Assembly: GCF_904849725.1 (NCBI RefSeq)
Contig: NC_058522.1
Span: 438,183,529 to 438,247,528 of the forward strand
Source: Hordeum vulgare subsp. vulgare
Taxonomy: Eukaryota; Streptophyta; Magnoliopsida; Poales; Poaceae
Length of the DNA: 64,000 nt
Reading direction: 5' to 3'
The notes under the pieces: generated by a model
What the model saw: only the letters and a program-made list of their open reading frames with translations
Told to the model about the DNA's origin: nothing
Databases searched by the model: none
Shown here: one piece after another, positions 20,428 through 31,090 of the stretch
How positions within the stretch are numbered: the stretch's first letter is position 1
Layout of the letters: each line of letters starts with the position of its first letter
Program-made: the position numbers and the translations under genes

Positions 20428-23400
20428 TCAAGTGTTTTTTCGCTCCAAGCATCGCTCGGAGGTAGAAGACTCCACCGCTTCGACGAAGGTGTCAAGATCA
20501 ATACCCTCTATGATCTGTGTGGCCACCGCCATGAACATCTCCATGAAGTCTTCAAACTTGGCGCTTTTGCGGTTGATGACACAAAGATTCTTCAGCTTCT
20601 CTTCATTCACTCCCTTGCAATGGATGCGGACGAGCGAGAGGGCAATGTCAGCTCTGGCCCTTGTTGATGACTTCTTCTATGACTTGAGTTCACTAGGGAT
20701 GGACTTCACTCGGTTCACAATGGCTTGGGCATCCTTCACATGAGCATCTTCACGTGCCTTCTCCTGGTCAATCTCTCCAATGACCGAATGAAGCAGCTTG
20801 AAACAAGTCACTACATAATCGATGCGATCCTCCAGCCCAAGGAGAGACAAGGCAACGCTGTCCTTCAAAAGCCCTCTCTTGGGATCGAGCTCCTTCCCTA
20901 TTCGCGTCGTCCCTTCTTCAATGTCGGCAGCAAAGGCTACAGTCAACAAAAATCGGAGGATGAGAAACGTCAGTCGGAGATTTCAGAATGATCATGGGGA
21001 AGTATTCGGACACTCAACGTACCTTTGAGCTTCTCACAGAGCTCTACGCTGAAGTCCTCGACGGACTTCTCTAGCTCAGCCTTCTTGGCAGTGGCCTTCT
21101 CGAGGTTGGCTTCCCACTCGGTGTAATGTTTCTTCAACTAAGCAAGCTCTGTTTTGTTCTTCTCCGCACCGGCTTTTAGAAGCTGATTCTCCTCTTCCAA
21201 AGTGCCAACCGACTTGAATTTGGCCTCAGCTGCGAGAGTTTTCTGCTTGATATCCTGTCAAGCGGATGTGATTTCTACATCCCTATTCTCGAGGGCTTCC
21301 TTCATGGTCACTTGACAGATGCAATTATTCAACCTCTCAGGAAGGCGATCTGACAAGACAGCCTCAGTCGGATAAGAAAAGACAACTTAATGGAGTAACA
21401 GTCAGATGGTGAGGGCATACCTTCAGGTGTTCGCTTTTCCCTACTCCATATGCTTGCTCTTTGCTTTCTCCGCTTCAAGTCTCAGTCGGAGTTCCTGCAA
21501 CTCTTTTTACATGGTGTCATCGTGGCCCACAGGCCCACAAGTAGTCTGTTATCAACAAATACAAGAAAGGCATAACATTATGTCATGACTCTAAGACTAC
21601 CACCGGCTGCCACAGTCGATGGTAGCCTCGGGGACTACACCCAGTTGGTGCACTCAGATGCCCCCACTGGAATGATAAAGGATAAGGGATCCGTACCCGA
21701 CTGGGCCTCTATCAACAAAAACATAGAAACTGAGACTACTGTCGATTGCTTGAGTCGACAGTAGCCTCGGGGACTACACCCAGTGGGTTCGCTTAGCGTG
21801 CCCCACTTGAAAGATGGAAGAAATGAAAGGGCTCTGCACCCTATTGGACTCTGTCAAACATACAAAGAAAGAAAAAAGACTACCACCGACTGACACAGTC
21901 GATGGTAGCCTCGGGGACTACACCAAGTGGGTGCGCTCAGCGCGCGCCCACTAACACCCAGCGGGTGTGCCCCTGGGCATGCCCACTCAGAATTCCTACT
22001 AAGGACCAAATTCAAAAATAACTACGTGCATAAAAGACTTACCCAAACATTCATCGCCACGGCTTCACTCGCGTCGTACTCATCCTTCAAACGCCCAGCC
22101 ATCACATTCAGCTGAGACAAGGCCTCCTTGCGCGCCCCCTCTTGGTCCTCCGGGGTAAGGTGGAGCTGGAAGATGTTGCGTTACTCGGGGTCAGACGATG
22201 AAGTGGTCAGTGGATACTGTCCGAGTGACGCTTCAACCGAAGCGCCTCCTGCGCCAGAGGAGTCTTGGCCTTGATGTTCACTCGGCTGGGAGTTGCAACC
22301 TGCTTCAACAATTCTTTAGCTACAGAAGGGACATCAACGTTGAGTTCGATCACGTCATGTGGCTCTGCACGTTTCCACAAGACACTCCAAAAACCACTCA
22401 AATATCCAAAGCCTGAATTTCGAATGGACTGCTGGAAAATCTCAAGGTTTACCTTTCGATGAAGCGACATCAACGTCAGCTCTACCTTTGTCAAAGGTCT
22501 TGGGATCTAGTGAAGCAGTCGAAGTGTCAGGCCCACAATAGAAACAACAAATCCTGATCACCACTCGGAAGATATTGTTCAAACTGAGAAAAATCACGAG
22601 GCAAAGATACTTACGCAGAAGCCACAGGCACATCGACCTTGATGCGCGGTAGGATGGTCTTATAAGTCTTGGAGCTTGAGACTTTGGGTTGCTTGGCGGC
22701 CTGCTCTGGCAGCGCCTCGGGTTCACCTCGACCCTGCTTGGAGCTGCGAGTCGGCATGGCTGATACACTCGTCTTCATCGTCGAAGGAGACATTGGGGCG
22801 CTTGTGCGGAATCAAGGGTCCTGGAATGTCGTGGAACGGGTTTGGGCCTCTTTCTCGACTTGTACTTCTTCAGACGGAGACAATTCTGCCTCGTCTCCAC
22901 GCTCCTCCTCGCTCTCCTCCATCTCCTCATCGTCACCTTCATCATCCTCGTCGTCCACTGAGCCCTCCGAGAGCTCAATGTCTTGGTTTTCTGTGTCACT
23001 TTCCACGTCAATGGGAGAGTGGTGAATCATCGGTCTGGAACTGACCATCCATGTGAAAGCCTGTCAAATGAAGAAAGCAAAATCACAAGTGGGAGTTGAA
23101 ACAGCGAAGGAATTCACTTGGTACGGATGCTCGACGACTCACCTCATTCGGCTTATTATCTGTCGTGAAGGGTTTCACCTATCGGGGGCCTCTCGGGTTA
23201 TCTATCACTGGAGTAATGGCCCCGAGTTTATTCTCCACCACCTCTTCCCCGAGCTCCCCGCGATGGACTCGAGTGTGATCATACGGCCCTTCGTATTTCC
23301 ACATCGGGTGGGCTCTGACCTGAAGAGTCTAGATCCTACATTGGAAAAAGACCTCTAAAGGTCAATCTCGTTCACGCCCTTTCGGATCAAGGAAACCACT

Positions 23401-24086
23401 TCTATCATCAATATCTCTGCATCAGTATTCTCCTCCATGGACAAGGTCAAGGTAGGGGACGGGTGGATCCTATCAACGGTATAGGGCGGGACACCCGATT
23501 GACCCTCGGATTGCCGACTGGGACGTCTCGGCAATAAAACAAAGAGTCCTGCCAATTCTTCACCGAGTCCGGGAAACTCATCTAGGGAAAGCAACTATTG
23601 CCCCTAAGTTGAATGCCCAAGCCACCACAAAGCTGCACTACATTGATCCCCCACGAGGAGGAAGACTTCTTCATGGTCATAACTCGACACGTGAACAGGC
23701 GCTTGAACAAGCCCCAATGCGTGTGACACCCGAGGAAGTTCTTGCACAAAGACACGAATGCGGAGAGATACGAAACATCGTTGGGGAGAAGGTGATTGAG
23801 CTTAGCCCCGAAGAAAGCAAGAAACGCTCGAAAGAAGGGGTGCGGAGGCAGGGAGAAACCTCGCTCGATTTGGGTGAAAAAAGCACTCGCTCATTGTTCT
23901 AGCACGCCGGCTCTATCTTGCCATCCCTAGGCAGTCGCCAGCTCCCCTGGGAGATCAAGCCTTCACCCTCCAGCTCCAACAGCAGTCGCCCTGGATCCAT
24001 CCCCGCAGAAGTACTCTGGTGCTCGAGGAGGATTCACGTGACCCCTTCTTGTCCCTCTTGGCCTGCGATGATGCTCCCTTCGCCAT
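20428..24086 (-). pseudogene. E3 antisense gene: 'putative gypsy type transposon' family protein (decayed)
   Basis: The gene runs opposite to pol. It starts at ATG 24086 with MAKGASSQAKRDKKGS. A segment at about 23880-23650 reads ERGFSLPPHPFFRAFLAFFG, then LNHLLPNDVSYLSAFVSLC. This is the N-terminal domain described for plant transposon proteins as 'putative gypsy type transposon' (PF04195). A strongly acidic stretch (SVDDEDDEGDDEEMEESEEE) lies near 22950. The C-terminal frame ends at 20428 with helical, coiled-coil-like sequence (FEDFMEMFMAVATQIIEG). Intron-like gaps, stops and frame changes break it into pieces. The function of this family is unknown. It is expected to be transcribed from its own antisense promoter, since it lies against pol. 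Confidence 0.75.
21590..21960 (+). repeat. ~140-bp tandem repeat (three units) inside the E3 antisense gene
   Basis: GTAGCCTCGGGGACTACACC recurs at about 21622, 21761 and 21905, spacing 139 and 144 bp. Each copy is followed by a CAGTGGGTGCGCTC-type segment. The array falls between coding pieces of the antisense gene and is probably intronic. Confidence 0.75.
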
Positions 24087-24852
24087 GGTGGGAGGTGGAG
24101 AGGTCGGATTCGGGAATCGATGTAGGCAACCGACGGTTCTTGTCTTTGGTGGCAAGTGGAGGAAGCGGGAACGGAAAGAACTTGATTCTAGGACGCGGTC
24201 TTCTCTCTCTCTTCCACCTCAATCCTTAAATACTCAACGACAAGATTCCCCATCGAGCACATCGCCGGCCTGAGGAAGATGTGTATTATCTCGAGGATCA
24301 CCCACACTATAGCATGACAGTGACATCACAAGCACGGAAATCGGGGCGTCACCCCACTACTCCCACTACTTGCGTCTCCGTCAAAAACACCGCCCCCGCG
24401 CGCGCTCCCTCAATTCAGAAGGTAGCAAAAATATTGTCCCACCTGATATGCCGAATGAATTCCATATCCACGGCGTGTGACGAGGTTAGCCGAATGATCT
24501 TTTCGCTCGTCCCCCTGCGGGACCCCGATCATTCGGGAAATCAATAAGAATGACCTGATCAACCTTATCTCAATGCGAATAAGGATCCGTCCCTACTCGC
24601 AGACTGAGCACGCAGAGTTCAGAGCTCTCATTCACACAACTCATGGAATATATCTTCCCGAAAGATAGTCTATCACTGCCGATTGCAGACTTACCAGTAT
24701 CACTAGATAGTCGGAGTTCGTCACTCTTGAATCCGTGGATGTTTGTTGAGAGACCAAATGACACAGCCCCGAGCTGCAGCCCAAGAATCTCTAGGGATAT
24801 CGAAGGAAGTCATTCACTCGGCCTGCAAAACCTCAACCGATTCGGGGGATAC
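24087..24852 (+). other. E3 region between antisense gene and 3' LTR
   Basis: No coding sequence is recognised. It should contain the promoter and 5' leader of the antisense gene on the minus strand and, at its right end, the E3 polypurine tract (ATTCGGGGGATAC before the LTR). Confidence 0.45.
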
Positions 24853-25413
24853 TGATGGGGTTGTACATTACGGGTAGGCCTACAGAACTGCTTCCCTAGG
24901 CCGACCTAGGACCCCTTATACACAAGAGTGTCCTTAAAGTCACTGGTGCAACCTCGACCTCACTCGGTTCAGCAACTGTCACTCGGCCTGCCTGGAGTCA
25001 CTCGGATCACCTTGCGCCAGTCGGATGCATCTTGACACTCGAACTATGGCAAGGAGAAGGCACCGAAGAGGCTGCAACGGCTAAGGACTTAATCCATCGC
25101 ATGAAGTGCAGTGAAGACTCATGTTACCAATAGCACCGAGAGTTAAAGCTGCCGTTTCTAGTAACTTCCCTGTTTATTAGCATTAATTACCTTGTAATGA
25201 ACCTCGGCCGGTCGTGGCAGCAACTATATAAGCCACTCCCGGGCTCCATCTCAAGGGTTCAATAGTTTGTAATATTATACACCCCATAAGAAAACATTAG
25301 CCTCGGGATCGATATGTAGGGTTGTTAGCACTTCCGAGTGGTGCCTTAACTCGTACATCCAAGTGCATCCATTGCGCGTAGCTAGACTTCGCCCCTTCGT
25401 TCATACCCCCACA
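24853..25413 (+). repeat. E3 3' LTR (approximate ends)
   Basis: Begins TGATGGGGTTGTACATTACG and ends near CATACCCCCACA. It contains a TATA-like ACTATATAAGCC near 25224. The 5' LTR is outside the window, so the ends rest on the TG...CA rule and on the change to E1-like sequence after 25413. Confidence 0.65.
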
Positions 25414-25893
25414 TACTATTGTCATGGTCATGCCCAAGACAATGCTCATATAGGGATAGTAATTGAAACATCCAAGGGAGCATCATGAATCAGATGACAA
25501 GCACATTTAAGTTTATCCCACTTCCTATGCATAGGAATTTTGCAATCAAATGATTTATTGTACCAAGAATCAACTTGCACAGGAAGGAAAAACACATAGA
25601 GAGGAAACTTGGTATTATTGTAATACCTAAAAGCATATGATCCTCACTCATAAAAATTTTCAGTAGCATCATGAAGTAATTAACCAACATAATTATCACA
25701 TAAAGCATTCTTTTCATCATCAACAAGCATAAAAAATTATTACTACCCACTCAAGCAAACTTTGTATCATTCCTAATAGTGGGAGCAAACTTAACAAAAT
25801 AACTATCATGAGATACTTGATTGACATAACCAAATTGAACATTATAACCATGATGAAAACTTGCATGGTTATCGTTTCTCTTTATAGCATACA
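25414..25893 (-). mobile_element. Fragment of an E1-like retrotransposon interior
   Basis: On the minus strand this resembles the region of E1 that encodes the 217-residue ORF (4235-4888), including the CCTATGCATAGGAATTTT stretch and MHRK-type codons. It is cut on both sides by other elements (E3 and E4) and has frameshifts. Confidence 0.65.
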
Positions 25894-26873
25894 TGACGTC
25901 GGTGTCAAAACCGGCGGATCTCGGGTAGGGGGTTTCAAACTATGGATCTTGGATTGATGGGTAACAACAGATAGGGGAGAGGATATTTACACAGGTTCAT
26001 GCCCTCCTCGTGGAGGTAATACCCTACATCCTTCTTTGTTTGTATTGATGATGAAGTATCAAGTCTAGAGTTAATATACCTCGAGATCGTATGATGTGAT
26101 CTAAAATCCTAGGAGTAATGATCTATATCCACCTTACAGACTAAAATCCTCTGGTTTATATTGATACGAGGGGTACCTAGGGTTACAGAATGTTGGTTAC
26201 GTCATGGAGCAAACATGTCGAATCCATCATCATGACTTCAAGTACTCGCCATGGCATAGGAGGTTTCTATGTTGGACATGGTGCCATCATAATGTTCGGT
26301 CCTTCAGTGACGGTCATAGAGTGTCCCACGTGTCTGGCCCATAGAGATACACTAGCGGCCGAAGAACTACTTAGTCTCGGACTCCCTCGATAGCCCTCGA
26401 ACTTGCCTCCAATGTCGCACTCTTGATATAGCATCATCACGCGTCCAAAGTCTTTGGCTTGCGGGGCGAGTTCCCCTCTTCTCCGGTGTTCAGCTGACTC
26501 CAATTCGGCTCACGATGCATTCCTGATTGTTGAAGCATCACGTGTCCCATAATATTAACTTTTCTTCTTTAAGTTGATGACATCCCTCGATTCCTTTGAA
26601 CCAATAGGATATAGGCAGTTCCAATAATCTTTAACAAAATGTCCCTCGTGGGTTAAGGTGAAAACCACCTACTCCCTCCGTCCCAAAATTCTTGTCTTAG
26701 TTTGTTTAGATATGAATGTATCTAGTCAAGTTTTAGTATTTGGATACATCCATTTCTAAAAAAAACTAAGACAAGAATTTTGGGATGGAGGGAGTATTAA
26801 ATAAGCCAGGTGTGCTTCAAGAAACACCATCATGTTACCCAACCATCGAAAAGAATCATCACATCCTGGAGAC
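25894..26873 (-). repeat. E4 LTR and leader region
   Basis: Starts near TGACGTCGGTGTCAAAACCG. The inner LTR boundary is not clear because the partner LTR is absent. It contains the Stowaway MITE at 26672-26794. No ORF with a recognised domain is present. Confidence 0.45.
26672..26794. mobile_element. Stowaway MITE (Tc1/mariner), 123 bp
   Basis: The ends CTCCCTCCGTCCCAAAATTC and the complement of GAATTTTGGGATGGAGGGAG form about 29 bp of inverted repeat with one mismatch. The element is flanked by TA on both sides (26670-26671 and 26795-26796), the Stowaway target duplication. The loop is AT-rich and non-coding. It resembles the Triticeae Thalos/Athos group. Confidence 0.95.
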
Positions 26874-28151
26874 ATGGCGAGCGTTCTAAGCTCCTCCTCC
26901 CATCATAATGGCCCTCTCCGAGGTGACATGGAAAGTTGTTCTATTTCTCGCCTCCGTGTGCATGATATAGAGGTGCATGGATATATTCCTTCCTTGGATC
27001 TAGCGCCCTCCCGCTCTAGATTAACTTCCGCAAATGGTGAGGACTTCACACAGAAATCCCCTACTCTATGCAAGGAAGAGAGGGTATGCTTCGTTCCTTT
27101 CCTCTTATGAGGCTTGGGCTTTCCCATTCACCCTTTCTAAGGGATTTATTACAATTTTACGGGATTCAGCTTCACCATCTCACTCCTGGATCCATTCTTC
27201 ACATCTCGGGATTTGTTGCCCTTTCTAAGATGTGTTTTGGCTGTGAAGCCTATTTTGATCTGTGGAGGAAATTTTTCTTCCTCGTACCCTGTACCCAAGG
27301 AGGGATGATTTTTGAAGTCGATGGAACCGAAGCATGGCGTATAGCAAGGACGGGGTACCCTGCGGGGACCCCAAACAAGTATTCGGAAGAATGAATCTCC
27401 GAATGGTTTTATATTGAGGATGTCCCCCAATTTGATCCAGATAGGAGGGCTCCGTCCTAATTCTCAACCGCTACCTTCAAGAAATGATTCAACTCGCGTC
27501 CGAGGAGCACTTCCCAGGAAGATAGAGCCGAAGACAAATAGTTGGTCAACAAGGTGAGGTTGTTAGTACATAATAAGCTAACTATCATCAACATGATCGC
27601 CACTGTCATTAGTCGATTCATCTAGCCTCTTCAACAAAGGACGCATCCCTTATGGCATTATAATAGTTTAAGAGACATGGCCTGCTACAAACGGGAAGGT
27701 CCCGCCGACCAGGCAGCAATGGTTGTCACACTAGCCGGTCTCTTTAAAGGAGAAAACAAAGAGTTTATGTGCTTGAGCACCAGGGACGGCTACTCGAGTC
27801 GTAATCCCATCAAATGGGTGAGTAGAGTCCCGTTTTCATAATTTGAATGTTATATTAGTTTTGGCTAATTGAACCTTTGGGATTCTCCATACAGGACTGG
27901 AGGCGCTGGATTGAGACAGCCAATTTTACTCCTCCGCAACCGGAGAATTACTCCCGCGAAGATGACATGGGATTCCATGACGACCCAGATATGTCGATCA
28001 TATTTGAGGATGTGATATTTTTCCAAGAGAGCAATAACATCTCTAAGATCGCCCTTACGGCTGATCACCCTTGGATACTCCCTTCCTCTACTAGGGGTAA
28101 AAAGAAGGCCTCTTCCTGAAAAGGGTGCTCGTCCCCCCTCATTTTGGGTAC
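26874..28151 (+). pseudogene. E4 antisense gene, N-terminal part ('putative gypsy type transposon' family)
   Basis: From ATG 26874 the frame reads MASVLSSSSHHNGPLRGD and later EERVCFVPFLL, where a TGA (27108-27110) stands in place of a probable Arg. It resumes as GFPIHPFLRDLLQFYGIQLH and HLTPGSILHISGFVALSKM. Then come YPAGTPNKYSEE and EWFYIEDVPQFDPD, landmarks of the PF04195-type domain. An intron fits 27818-27894 (GGGTGAGTAG donor, CCATACAG acceptor), followed by an exon reading DWRRWIETANFTPPQPENYS. Frameshifts occur after 27109 and 27394. E5 interrupts the gene at 28157. The E3 antisense gene is a diverged relative. Confidence 0.8.
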
Positions 28152-28156
28152 GCTGG

Positions 28157-28240
28157 TGCTACCTCTAGATCTTGTGTGGGTTTTCCCTTCAAGAGGAAAG
28201 TGTGATGCAGTGAAGTAGATAAGTATTTCCATCAGTTTGT
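28157..28240 (-). repeat. E5 3' LTR, end piece
   Basis: TGCTACCTCTAGATCTTGTG matches the start of the E5 5' LTR at 48191 (TGCTACCTCTCGAGCTTGTG). It breaks off after CATCAGTTTG, where E8 begins. Confidence 0.8.
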
Positions 28241-29897
28241 TGGGTTTTCCCTTCCCCTACAATGGCACCAGAAGAATGCTGCTAGCACTCTCCGGCAATC
28301 GAAACTAGAAGAATGTTGTTGACGGCCCACCAGCGCGTGGGATCGAAGAAGTTTTCGAGGGTAGAGTATTCGACCCAAATTTGTTGATTCGCCAGACAGG
28401 AGTTGAAAGGATACTATTGAGTATTAGCAGCTGAATTTATCAGATTCAACCACACCTGAAAGATTAGTATCTGCAAGCAAAGTATCAGCAGCAAAGTAGT
28501 ATGATAACAACGGTGTCAGAAACGATCTGTTGATGGCATACTATTCCTAACTATCATATCAATGGCTCTAGAAGTTGCCCATGGATGGAAAATATTCTTT
28601 CCCGTCAACGGCACGAGAAAAAGTATTGTAGTAGGTAGCAGTAGTGTAACGAGTAATAGCAGTGGAAAGGAACAGCAGTAGTGACAACAGTAGCAAGTAA
28701 CAACAATAGCAAGCGACAGTAGCAGCAGAGCAAGACAAGTAACAGCAGTAGGAGCAGAGCAAGACAAGAAACTGCAGTAGTAGGACAAACTCGTAGGCAA
28801 TGGGTCGGTGATTTGTTTGGATGATATTCATCATGCAACAGTTATAACATGGAGAGATATGTGGCTAGCTCTCGTTCATCAATGTGATGTAGGCATGCAT
28901 TTCGTGTGTCATCATACGTGCTTAGGGAAAGAACTTGCATGACATCTATTGTCCATCCCTCCCGTGGCAGCGGGGTCCAAAAGGAAACTATGGGATATTA
29001 AGGTTCTCCTTTTAATAAAGAACCGGACCAACGCATTAGCACTTGGTGAACACATGAACTCCTCAAACTATGGTCATCACCGGGAGTGGTTTCGGTTATT
29101 GTCACTCCGGGGTTGCCGGATCATAACACATAGTAGGTAACTACAACTTGCAAGATCGGATCTAAAACACACATATATTGGTCATAGCATAATAATTTCA
29201 GATCTGAAATCATGGCACTCGGGCCCTAGTGACAAGCATTAAGCATGGCAAAGTAGTGGCAACATCAATCTCAGAACATAGTGGACACTAGGGATCAATC
29301 CCCATCAAAACTAACTCGATTACATGATAAATCTCATCCTACTCATCACCGCCCAACGAGCCTACGAATAGATTACTCACGAACGACGAAGAGCTTCATG
29401 GAATTGGAGAGGGAAGAAGGTTGATGATGATGATGGCGACGATTTCCCCTCTCCGGAGCCCAAAACGGACTCCAGATCTGCCCTCTAGATGAAGAACAAG
29501 ATGTGGCAGCGCCTCCGTATGGCAAACGCGACAAAATCTTCTCTTTTTATTTTTTCTAGGATGAAAGTGAACTTATAGAGCTGAGATTGGGGGCGGCAGA
29601 GCCACGTGGGCCGCACAAGCTTGCCATCCGCCACCAGGGGGTAGCGGCTACAGGGCTTGTGGCCCACTAGCCCACCCCTGAGGTGGATCTTTGCGCATGT
29701 ATTTTTCATATTTTCAAAAATAATCTCCGTAAATTTTCAGGACGTTTGGAGAACCTTCATTTCTGCACAAAAACAACACCAAGGCAATTCTGTTGAAAAC
29801 AGCGTCAGTCCAGGTTAGTTCCATTCAAATCATGCAAATTAGAGTCCAAAACAAGGGCAAAAGAGTTTGGAAAAGTAGATACGATGGAGACGTATCA
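28241..29897 (-). mobile_element. E8: truncated gypsy element, 5' LTR plus primer site only
   Basis: A 1621-bp LTR (28277-29897) begins on the minus strand TGATACGTCTCCATCGTATC and ends CTAGCAGCA. It is followed by TGGTGCCATTGTAGGGGA, a decayed tRNA-Asp-type primer site. Only about 20 bp of interior remain before the E5 LTR. The flanks do not show a target duplication, so this is not a clean solo LTR; the rest was deleted. It is a different subfamily from E1, E2 and E5, resembling the Triticeae WHAM/Sabrina group. Confidence 0.75.
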
Positions 29898-31090
29898 ATC
29901 CACTAGGAGAAACAAGCAAGGCCCAAATAGTAGTACCCACGCAAACAATCAAACACTTGCACCAAATGCTATAAAGGGGTTGTCAATCCCTTCAGAGTTA
30001 TTTGCAAGGATGAGATCTGATATAGATAGATATAAAAGATTGCGGAAACAAAGGTAAATAGATTGCAGCAAAGTATTTTTTGGTATTTTTGGTTTATAGA
30101 TCTGAAAATATAATATGGAAAATAGACCCGGGGCCCATAGGTTTCACTAGAAGCTTCTCTCATAAAGGAAAATAATACGGTGGGTGAACAAATTACTATC
30201 GAGCAACTGATAGAAAAGCAAATAATTATGAAGATATCTAAGGCAATGATTTTGTATATAGGCATCACGTCTATGTCAAGTAGACCGAAACAATTCAGCA
30301 TCTACTACTATTACTCAACACATCGACTGACTCCTGTCTGCATCTAGAGTATTAAATTCATGAAGAACAGAGTAACGCGTTAAGTAATATGAAATGATGT
30401 AGAGGGATAAACTCAAGCAAAATCATGAAAACCCCATCTTTTTATCCTCGATGGCAACAATACAATACGTGCCTCGCTATCCCTACTTTGTCAGTTGGTG
30501 AGGACACCGCAAGATTGAACCCAAAACTAAGCACTTCTCCCATAGCAAGAATTACCAATCTAGTTTGCCAAACCAAACCAATAATTTTAAGATACTTACA
30601 AAGATATGAAATCAAGCATATAAGAATTCAGAAGAGACTCAAATGATATTCATAGATAATATGAACATGAACTCACAATTCATCGGATCTCGACAAACAC
30701 ACCGCAAAAGAGTATTACATCGGATAGATCTCCATGAAGATCATGAAGAACATGGTATTGAAGATCAAAAGGAGAGAAGAAGCCATCTAGCTACTAGCTA
30801 GGGACCCGTAGGTCTCTGGTGAACTACTGACACATCATTGGAGGGGCAATGGAGTTGATGTACATGCCCTCCGTGATCAATTCCCTCTCCAGCACATGAT
30901 CAGAAAAGGCTCCCAGATAGGATCTCCCGGGTACTGAGGCTCCTGGCGGCGTAAACGTATTTTCGTGGCTCTTTTTGGCGATACGGGAATATTTGGGAAT
31001 TTATAGGCTAAAGAATAGGGTTAGCAGACATGCAGGGGGGCACAAGCTAGGGGCTCGGCCAACCCCAGGGCGCGCCCTGCAGGCTTGTGG
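29898..31090 (-). repeat. E5 3' LTR, middle piece
   Basis: Resumes at ATCCACTAGGAG and aligns along the E5 5' LTR up to CAGGCTTGTGG. There E6 is inserted with TGTGG (31086-31090) as its left target duplication. Confidence 0.88.

Larger units (their letters stand above)
15579..25413 (+). mobile_element. E3: 3' part of a Tat-lineage gypsy retrotransposon
   Basis: The order is second RNase H, integrase, tandem-repeat spacer, long antisense gene, and short 3' LTR of about 560 bp. A second (archaeal-type) RNase H plus an antisense ORF downstream of pol is the hallmark of the grass Tat lineage (RIRE2, Grande, Retand relatives). Gag, protease and reverse transcriptase would lie beyond the left edge of E2 and are not in the window. 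E2 and an Angela solo LTR interrupt it. Coding parts carry stops and frameshifts, so the element is dead. Confidence 0.85.
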
